The notes beneath the pieces were generated by a model. That model made no database searches. It saw only the letters and a program-made list of their open reading frames with translations, and was not told the DNA's origin. Both the position numbers and the translations under genes were made by a program. A DNA stretch of 64,000 nucleotides from Chrysoperla carnea. Taxonomy: Eukaryota > Arthropoda > Insecta > Neuroptera > Chrysopidae. Where the stretch lies: assembly GCF_905475395.1 (NCBI RefSeq), contig NC_058341.1, forward strand, positions 71,483,597 to 71,547,596, given 5' to 3'. Below, one piece after another: positions 56,581 through 64,000 of the stretch. Position 1 is the first letter of the stretch. Each line of letters starts with the position of its first letter.

Positions 56581-58120
56581 CGGACAAGGTGAAAATAAAA
56601 TTTAAAATAATAATAATATAAAATTATATTACATAAAAATATTTTATTAGAATGTGAAAATACATTTAAAAACTCAAAAATATTGAAAGATGCTGGGCCC
56701 TTGAATTAAGTAGATCGTTTTAGGCTGTCTATGCGTTCCTGAAATCCTGTCAATCAGGGAATGATCAAAAAAAAATATCATAAAAGGTTCAGTCTTATTT
56801 AATAACTTCAAAAATCTGAATTAAACAGTCTTACTATTATTACATCAAAAATACTATTACAAATATAAATACTATTATTACAAATAGTTTATTATCACTA
56901 CATACAAAAAAAATCTATCTTTATCACAGTAGAAAATTTACTATCATTTTACAATAAACTCTCGTATAATACTTTAAGGATAAATTTGCCAATAAATATA
57001 TATAAGTCTATTATTTTTTTTTTCTAAAATACATCTATGAACATCAAATGTCAAACCAAAGAAAAATATGCGTAGTATTTTTAAAATTGAAGTGATAAAC
57101 CATATTTCCACTGTTTTCAAAAAAAATAAATAATATGTACAAAATAATACATTCAAACAAAACGTGACCACAGTTAGTGATATTTGTTATGTTTAAAGGT
57201 ATCAAAAATTAATTAACCTAAAAAGTTTGTACCACAGAAAATTGTATACTTTGGAAAAATATAAAAATATACAAAATATTACACTGCTGTGAATAAACGT
57301 TAAATAATTCAAAATGGATTAACTGACACTCAAAAATACTGCCATGAGGAGCATAGTGTCCAGGTTTGGAAGGATCATCAAAGATTCTTCACAATACATT
57401 AAAACAATGGAAACAAGAAATTTATCAAATCAAGTTCAAACACTGGCAACTTAGAAAAACATTTTTTTTTTTTTTTTTTAAATTAATATTGATTTGACCA
57501 AAGAAACAAAAAACGACCCTAAATTAAAAAAAACATCATCTACATATAATTGTATAATTATTAAATTATATTATAATTAATATCTTGTATTAAAAAAAAA
57601 ACATATTACCTTGTGTTACATTATTTGATTCAAAAAATACCTGACTTTTTCCTTTAAATAGATGAAAGCACCATAGTGGACCGTTTCCGAAACTTTAGAC
57701 AAATAAAAATCCAAACAAAATTTAATACATCTCAAGTTTTACGATGAGAAGTTGACTCGACAAAATTTCCATGCAAAAGAGAATGGTTCTCTTCAAAAAA
57801 TTTGCGATAACATCTCGCAAGAGAAGGTGAGAAGATAGTCTCATCCTTGTCTAACAAAATTTGTTTTTATATCCTTGTCTAACAAAATTGTTTTTATTTT
57901 TGTAGTTTCGAAAACAGTCGCTTGGTTAAAGAAAAAAATCAAGTACCCTTTATTAACAAAAAAAAATAATCTCACCCCAGGGGGCAAAAAAAAATTAGCG
58001 AGATGCTAATTATTAATGAAACTAAATAGAAATTAAATTAGCTTAGTGAAATAAGGCAGTTAGAACACTAGAAATATGATAAATTACCCGTCAACGAATA
58101 CGACCACTTCGATGATGACC
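56581..58120. other. AT-rich stretch downstream of Gypsy element 2 Pol
   Basis: No gene seen. GGGGTGAGATTATTTTTTTT (minus strand, about 57965-57984) after CCCCCT could mark a polypurine tract and the start of the 3' LTR of Gypsy element 2; not confirmed. Confidence 0.35.
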
Positions 58121-61100
58121 TCAGGTATAATATGGCCGAAGATTGTAGATTGACATTCCAACAGTTGACTTATTGCTGTTAGTGGGTTTTAATCTAACCG
58201 ATGTTGGAGACGTGAATTTCTGTATCTTATACGGTCCGTTGTATTTCGCTGTAAATTTGGCTGATATATTTTTGTTGATGTTCGGCGCCAAATTTTTAAC
58301 CATCACCAATTGTCCAATTCTGTACTTTGAAACTGATGGTCTGTTCAAAGTTCTGTTAAGACGTTGTTGATGGGCGAGTTTTAATGCATCGTTAATTTGC
58401 TGTTGCGACGGTTTAACAGAGCTTGTGACTAAATTTGTTAGCTCGTTGATGATAATAAATGGCGTTATTAATTTTCTTCCGAAATAAACTTCTGCTGGTG
58501 TAGTGTTTATAGTATTCTTAAATGAATTGTTGTAGTTAAATATTACAAAGTTGAGAAATTTCGACCAATTTTTGTGTTGAATCGAATACTCTTTAAGAAT
58601 GCACCCCAGGTTGTACTTAATTTGCTTATTAAGACATTCGCTTTTGTTGGATGATGGCGTATAACTCGAACAATAGGAAGCTCTGATTCCATTGTTGAAT
58701 AAGAAGGTCTTCCATTTCACAGACGAAAACGCAGGACCGTTGTCAGATACCACCACCGTTGCGTATCCATTTTGTAGAAATATCTTCTGCATCATCGAAA
58801 TAGCCGTATCCGTCGTCTGTTTCTTGCACGGATATGCAAAAGCGTATTTACTGTACCCATCTACAACAGAAAAAATATATTTGTAGTTTTCGGGAGATTG
58901 AATAATAGGACCGATAAAGTCAACGTAAAGAGTATGAAAGGTGAATTCGGGAATGGAACTGCTCAATTGGACCTTATCATTACGTGTATAAGGTCTAATC
59001 GCCTGACAGACTTTACAGGTTCTGACATAATCCCTAACCTTTGCATACAAGTTTTTATAATAAAAGATTTTACTAATTTCACGGAACGTTTTAATAACCG
59101 AACAATGCGCTGCATATTTAGAGTCGTGAAAATATCTCAACACATAATTCAATAATGACTCAGGTAATAAAATTCGTTTTAGGTGATTCCTACCCACAAG
59201 TTTGAAAACTAATCCATCCTTGATGCAAAAATTAGGGACATTCATCTTAGCCTTAAGGTTGCGATAAATGATTTCACATTCAGGTGAATTTCGTTGTTCT
59301 TGTTTGATGGATAGAAAATCAAAATTCGTATTGTTTATAACGTTCAAAGAGTCCAATTGAACATCATTCCGAATTTGTTCACTAAGCAAATCTAAATCAG
59401 ATGGATCCAGAGAAGAGGTTATCTTTTTAATAAGAATTGCATAACCTGGGTCCGCGCTATGCAATTCTTTAATTTTAACAAATTTATCATTTGATTCTTG
59501 CTCTAATTTATTCTCGCTATTCACTATTGTATCATTTGATTCGTATAGTCTAGAGAGGAAATCCGCCATTTTATTATGCTCTCCTTTGATATGTTCCGGA
59601 GTGAAATCATATCGGGATATTTTAAGAATCCACCTGGACAGCTTATTGAATTTATTAGGTGTATTAAAAATCCAAAGAAGAGAACGACAATCAGTTTGGA
59701 GAATGAAATGGCGATCTGTTAAAAAATCTTTAAATTTATCCAAAGCGGTTATAACTGCTAACATTTCCAACTCGTGACTATTATACCTTAATTCTGCAGA
59801 ATTCAATTTTCTAGAGCAGTACATAATTGGATGTAAACCATCCTCATATTTCTGAAGTAAAACTGCCCCCAGTCCAGTCGATGAACCGTCAGTTTGTAAC
59901 ACAAAAGTTCTTTCAAAATCCGGATGTTTTAAAACTGGAGCATTAGTTAGAGCTTTTTTAAGTGTTGAAATAGCTTCCAGATGCGCATTCGTAATTTTGA
60001 ATTTGATGTTCTTTTTCTTTAAATTATTCAGTGGTGCTACAATCTGACTGAACATAGGAATATATCTGGCATAAAACGCAGCCGCTCTACGAGCCTCATA
60101 ACTTCTTTAACGTTTTTGGGTATAGGCATTTCATTAATAGCCTGAACTTTTAAAGGGTCAATAAAACGACCTTCAGCGGATATAACGCTACCTAGTAAAC
60201 GTACTCTAAACATGCAGAAACGAGCTTTGTCTAAATTAATTGTGATACCGAGTGTTTTAATTTTAGTGAATAACAAATTTAAATGTTTTAGATGAGATTC
60301 GATGTCCGAAGAATGAACAATCAAGTCATCATAGTATATTAAAAGAAAATTATGCCGAAATTCGGCTAAACTAGAGTTCAAAAATCTTGATAAGGCCTGG
60401 CTTGAGACAGATAAACCGAAAGGGCAGCGATTATAATGCCAAGTACCGTATTGCGTGACGATTGCAGTAACATGTTTCGTGTCCTCTGACAATTTAATTT
60501 GGTGAAACGCGCTTTTCATGTCTAACAGTGTGAAAACCTTCGAATTACCTAAACTGGCAAAGATATGGTTAATATTAGCTGAACTCATTGGATCAAATTC
60601 GATATGTTTGTTAAGGAATCTGTAATCTGCGACTAAACGATAAGAGTCATCTTTTTTTTTAACAAAAAATACAGGTGAGCTATAATTTGAATTTGAAACA
60701 GAAAGAATTCCTTGTTTCACTAGCTGCTGTATATGTTGATCCAAAAGTTTAGCTTTATCAGGTGCTAAATAATATGGTGCTTTACAAACCGGAATGTTAT
60801 CTTTCAACTTAATTTTGTATTCATAATCCTTAGCAAGGCCAGGGATTTCTGAAAAAATACATTTATATTTTTTTATTAAAGAATCTAACATTTTAGTTTG
60901 TTTGGCACTCATATTAATTTTGGCTTCACAAATCGTGTTAATAATCCGATTATTACTGTTAAAACCAGCAAAGGGAATTTCGATATTAGGTTCAAAATAA
61001 AATTTAATAACTGATTTGAAAAAATCAAGAATAATATTACAATGTTTTAGCGATGTAACACCCAAAATCGCGTCAAAGGGGAGACTGTCTATAATGTAAA

Positions 61101-61280
61101 AGTTTTGGTTCCAAGAGAATTTGTCAATTTTAAAGTGTAGATTGACCAAATTGGAACATTTTAAAAAATTATTACCAGGTAATGAAATTGTTTTATTAGT
61201 TGATTCAGTGATTATATTTTTATCAATAAGTTGTAATTTTTTTAGGGTTGCGGTTTTAATCGCGTTAATAGAAGCCCCTG
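58121..61280 (-). pseudogene. Gypsy element 2: Pol (protease to integrase), nearly intact
   Basis: The protease begins at the insertion point with TGASINAIK, lacking its Asp, and SLPFDAILGVTSLKHC follows. Reverse transcriptase has APYYLAPDKAKLLDQHIQQL, DDSYRLVADYRFLNKHIEFD, FTLLDMKSAFHQIKL and LLIYYDDLIVHSSD. A single frameshift lies near 60045. RNase H has FVLQTDGSSTGLGAVLLQ, HELEMLAVITALDKF and LQTDCRSLLW. Integrase has an HHCC region (HDSKYAAHCS, YVRTCKVCQAI) and a complete D-D-E set (LYVDFIGPI, VVSDNGPAFSS, NKSECLNKQI). It ends with an SH3-like IGQLVMVKN and FTAKYNGPYKIQKF. The upstream Gag must lie beyond the plus-strand Gypsy element that interrupts it at 61281. Confidence 0.93.
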
Positions 61281-62196
61281 TGTTCCGTAATTTATGTCGG
61301 TTAAAGTACATAAATTACGAACAAATAGATTATATAAAATAATAGAACTACTTTCTTATGCGCAATGATTGATGCGCGAATTAATTTACTAAGCTACTGC
61401 TTGAAGTATGAGAATATCTCTCTTCGACTTTATCCACCGAACAGCAAGCATCGTCAATGTAAAAAAGTAATGGATCCTATTTATTAAATACAATTTAAAT
61501 TATTAGCATGCGGCATACTTAAATTAACATGTAAAAACAGTGAATTTCTATTAAATTATCTGGTATGTATTGACGAATTATAATTATGGAATTTTTGAGA
61601 TAGTTTCAAAGGTTTTTGGGGTTTTCAATTTTATTATGCATCCATTTAAACTTTGATATAAGTGTATTTAAAATCCTAGGTTAACATGACTTAAGATTTA
61701 TTAATCTTTATTTGTAAAAACTTTATATTTGTGTATTTATTAAATACCTACTAGTATTGGTTATTCAGTAAAACTTAATGTGTTAAATTTAGGATACTGT
61801 ACCAATTTTGTAATTAATTATGAATTACATAAAAGATCTTTCAAGTTTATATTATCGTTGATATTGTTTAAATCTTTCCTTCTGAAATTTTGTTTTGTAG
61901 GTGTGAAATTTAAATCCATGCGGTAAATTTTGGAAAGGTAAAGAAATGAAGCCTTTACTTGAATACCAAACATTTCATCCAGTTCTGATCTAAACCTCTG
62001 GACCTGTCAGCTTAAATATCAGGGTGGCTTTAAATAGTACAATTATCCCGGAAACTGTATGGGTGGGCCCTTACTTTTACTTTGTAACTCGTATTTCTTA
62101 ACTTCGTAACTCTTTAAACTTAATTTTGATATTCTCATTTTCTAGTAACCCCTCAAGGGTTACTTTCTTTTTTTTTCTTTTTATTATTTTGCTTCA
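61281..62196 (+). mobile_element. 5' LTR of Gypsy element 3 (plus strand)
   Basis: TGTTCCGTAATTTATGTCGG to ATTATTTTGCTTCA, 916 bases, with TG...CA ends. It is followed by a primer-binding site and Gag, so it is the 5' LTR of an element running off the window. It matches the solo LTRs at 11636-12594 and 48670-49632. It starts with an inverted pair, TTCCGTAATTTATGT and ACATAAATTACGAACA, that can form a hairpin. The four bases before it are CCTG; the partner duplication would be outside the window. Confidence 0.92.
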
Positions 62197-62198
62197 TT

Positions 62199-62210
62199 TG
62201 GCAGCGAGCC
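62199..62210 (+). promoter_or_regulatory. Primer-binding site of Gypsy element 3
   Basis: TGGCAGCGAGCC begins two bases after the LTR end (CA). TGGCAGCGA-type primer sites are typical of Gypsy/mdg1-like elements; the exact tRNA is not assigned. Confidence 0.65.
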
Positions 62211-62404
62211 AAATGGATGGATGTTTGGTGTTTTATAACCGAAATTTACCGTAAACTGATGGATATACCAATTTCGTCGGTTATCAAACTAGATAAGTTT
62301 TTTTTTTTTTGATCTACACTAAATTTTATCTTTCAATTCTATCTCAAATCCTTAATATGAATATTTTATTGTCATTACTTATAATTTTTAATATTTTCTT
62401 TTCC

Positions 62405-62942
62405 TTTACCTTAAAATTGAGATTTTTCTCATTTAAAGCACCTTTTGTGCACTAATATTCTAATGGACAACTTGATGTTGTAATATTAAGAATTTTTTTT
62501 TTTTGAAAATACCTCGTGTATTTTCTTTCACTCTTTAAGTTTTTACCTTAAAGTTGAGATTTTTCTCATTTAAAGCACCTTTTGTGCACTAATATTCTAA
62601 TGGACAACTTAATGTTGTAATATTAAGAATTTTTTTTTTGAAAATACCTCGTGTATTTTCTTTCACTCTTTAAGTTTTTACCTTAAAGTTGAGATTTTTC
62701 TCATTTAAAGCACCTTTTGTGCACTAATATTCTAATGGACAACTTGATGTTGTAATATTAAGAATTTTTTTTTTTTGAAAATACCTCGTGTATTTTCTTT
62801 CACTCTTTAAGTTTTTACCTTAAAGTTGAGATTTTTTCTCATTTAAAGCACCCTTTGTGCATTAATAGATAACTTGATGTATACTATTAAAAATTTTTTT
62901 TTGAAAATACCTGGTGTATTTTCTTTCTCTCTTTAGGTTTTT
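62405..62942 (+). repeat. Four tandem ~136-bp units in the Gypsy element 3 leader
   Basis: Units start with TTACCTTAAA(A/G)TTGAGATT at 62405, 62543, 62678 and 62814. The first three are almost identical and the fourth is diverged, with a deletion. Each contains AAAGCACCTTTTGTGCACTA, a small hairpin. Confidence 0.92.
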
Positions 62943-63024
62943 CTTGAACATTTTATGTACAGTTTTTTCTTATAGGTTGCATATTAATTACATCTGTAAA
63001 ATTTATTAATCTGATATTTGTACC

Positions 63025-63891
63025 ATGGAGTCATCAATTACCGAAATACAATCCGATGGACCAACAGTACCTGTTCCAGGCACTAGTCCACGTAGACGGC
63101 AACGTACGCCACTATCTACCTTTAGAAGAGCAAGAAGGCGAATTGATGATTTGGTGAGTCCTCCTTTAAGACAAACTTCAGTATTTTTGCAAGTAACACA
63201 AACTTGGTACGGAATTTATCTTTGGCCGTTAACAAACAACAGAACTCTGTTGCTGAATTAACTAGAAATACGCAAAGGCAGCTAAACCACAGTAGTTACA
63301 GTAATATTGAATTTTTATTTTACAATTTTTGTCTTTCTATCCGTAAAAATGCTAGAGTAATTTGTCCGTATTTTCGCAAGAAGAAATAATTACCATTATA
63401 TTTTCTCATTTAAACTCGCGGACATATCATTTAGTTGAAACTATGGATATGCCACGTAATTTCGAAAATTTAGATCTTTTGCTTTGAAAATCGAACAAAT
63501 GCAAAACCGTCTTGCTTCTTTTTTGACTGTTTTGCCAAGTATTAGTTTTCGATCATCTACAAATCGTTATGGTACGAATACTTCAACTAGTAATCATAGT
63601 AATACTGTTACACAGGCTACAAATTTTTCAAATAGTACATCAGTATCTAATTTAAATCATCCTCGTATTAATATTTTCACTAACTGTGCGTTTTGTAAAG
63701 CCTCTGATCATCATGCGTATGTTCGAACAAACCAGGAAGATACTGTACTTGATAATCTAAAAAGTCATATTTCGGAGGCTAAACTGTTATTATCTAGGGC
63801 TATTTATCTCAACGCTATTTATCTCTACGAGAATCACAGAAGAAGTTCGGAATATTGCAAATTCATTTACCGTGACGCGAGTCGGGTTTAA
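63025..63891 (+). pseudogene. Gypsy element 3: Gag, decayed
   Basis: The start ATG at 63025 (context ACCATGG) encodes MESSITEIQSDGPTVPVPGT and an Arg-rich stretch. The frame then breaks near 63200 and continues in other frames. The part at 63484-63891 has a Ser/Asn-rich linker and a zinc-finger remnant CAFCKASDHHAYVR, comparable to CSYCKLRDPHISEC of Gypsy element 1 but lacking the last Cys. Gag is shorter than usual, indicating internal deletions. Confidence 0.6.
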
Positions 63892-63892
63892 A

Positions 63893-64000
63893 TGTCATAG
63901 ATTTCTTTATTCAGGATGGTCTTTTGTGTAAATTCGTGGGTAAAGTCGTGTGAAAAGAATAGTTCTTCCCAAAAATTTTTTAAATTATACATTTCAGTAC
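63893..64000 (+). pseudogene. Gypsy element 3: integrase N-terminal fragment
   Basis: VIDFFIQDGLLCKFVGK matches the VKNFFIRDGLLCRFVGK block of Gypsy element 1, which lies just before the integrase zinc region. It directly follows Gag remnants, so protease, reverse transcriptase and RNase H have been deleted. It continues past the window edge. Confidence 0.7.

Noticed and set aside
23560..57360. Shared ACTGCCATGAGGAGC at about 23568 and 57340 as paired LTR sequence
   Set aside because: Only 15 bases match and the surroundings differ; no LTR structure is seen.
1..64000. CRISPR arrays, bacterial operons or ribosomal RNA genes
   Set aside because: No regularly spaced repeats with unique spacers and no rRNA sequence; the content is eukaryotic transposons.

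Overview
The window looks like a piece of a large, strongly AT-rich arthropod genome, most likely an insect. The evidence is the spliced eukaryotic genes with GT-AG introns, a tRNA-derived SINE, and a transposon mix typical of insects (Jockey, I-like, CR1-like, Penelope, Gypsy, Copia, BEL/Pao, hAT, piggyBac, pogo, Helitron). I could not place it more precisely. The satellite-like repeat at 56.2 kb reminds me of repeats in parasitoid wasps, but that is only an impression. I recognise no ordinary host gene; nearly everything identifiable is a mobile element, and many are nested.

Layout. 1-11.4 kb: a Jockey-type non-LTR element on the minus strand, with ORF1 split by a 7.6-kb DNA transposon (2747-10347). 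That transposon carries a large tnp2-like transposase gene (7804-9694) and a second gene that can be read as five exons with consensus splice sites, encoding a DUF4806-type protein (3843-6857). It also holds a SINE, a Helitron end and two short inverted-repeat elements. 11.4-15.5 kb: a second, I-like non-LTR element whose reverse transcriptase is interrupted by a solo Gypsy LTR. 15.5-17.7 kb: an element with inverted repeats of about 0.5 kb and a protein carrying a GCD motif like that of XPG/FEN nucleases, possibly Academ-like. 17.9-23 kb: a decayed Gypsy element. 23.7-34 kb: fragments of an inverted-repeat element, pogo, Copia, non-LTR and Gypsy elements, a Penelope element with GIY-YIG endonuclease, and a pogo/Tigger transposase that has lost a catalytic Asp. 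35.2-40.4 kb: one hAT element nested in another. 41.7-43.5 kb: the N-terminal half of the same protein family as the 15.5-17.7 kb element. 43.7-45.8 kb: BEL/Pao remains. 45.8-48.7 kb: a piggyBac element with an intact 679-residue transposase, with a second solo LTR of the same Gypsy family inserted exactly at its end. 49.6-54.5 kb: a plus-strand CR1-like element with a coiled-coil/SGNH-esterase ORF1, split by a 5'-truncated I-like element with a 12-bp target duplication. 54.5-58 kb: repeats. 58.1-61.3 kb: a nearly intact Gypsy pol on the minus strand, interrupted in its protease by a plus-strand Gypsy element (61281 to the window edge) whose LTR is the same family as the two solo LTRs.

Relative ages follow from the nesting. 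The Gypsy LTR family is younger than the I-like element, the piggyBac copy and the minus-strand Gypsy. The 7.6-kb transposon is younger than the Jockey copy. The most interesting system is the two-gene 7.6-kb transposon with its palindromic subterminal repeats and apparently intact spliced accessory gene. Next is the GCD-motif family, represented by complementary halves in two places.
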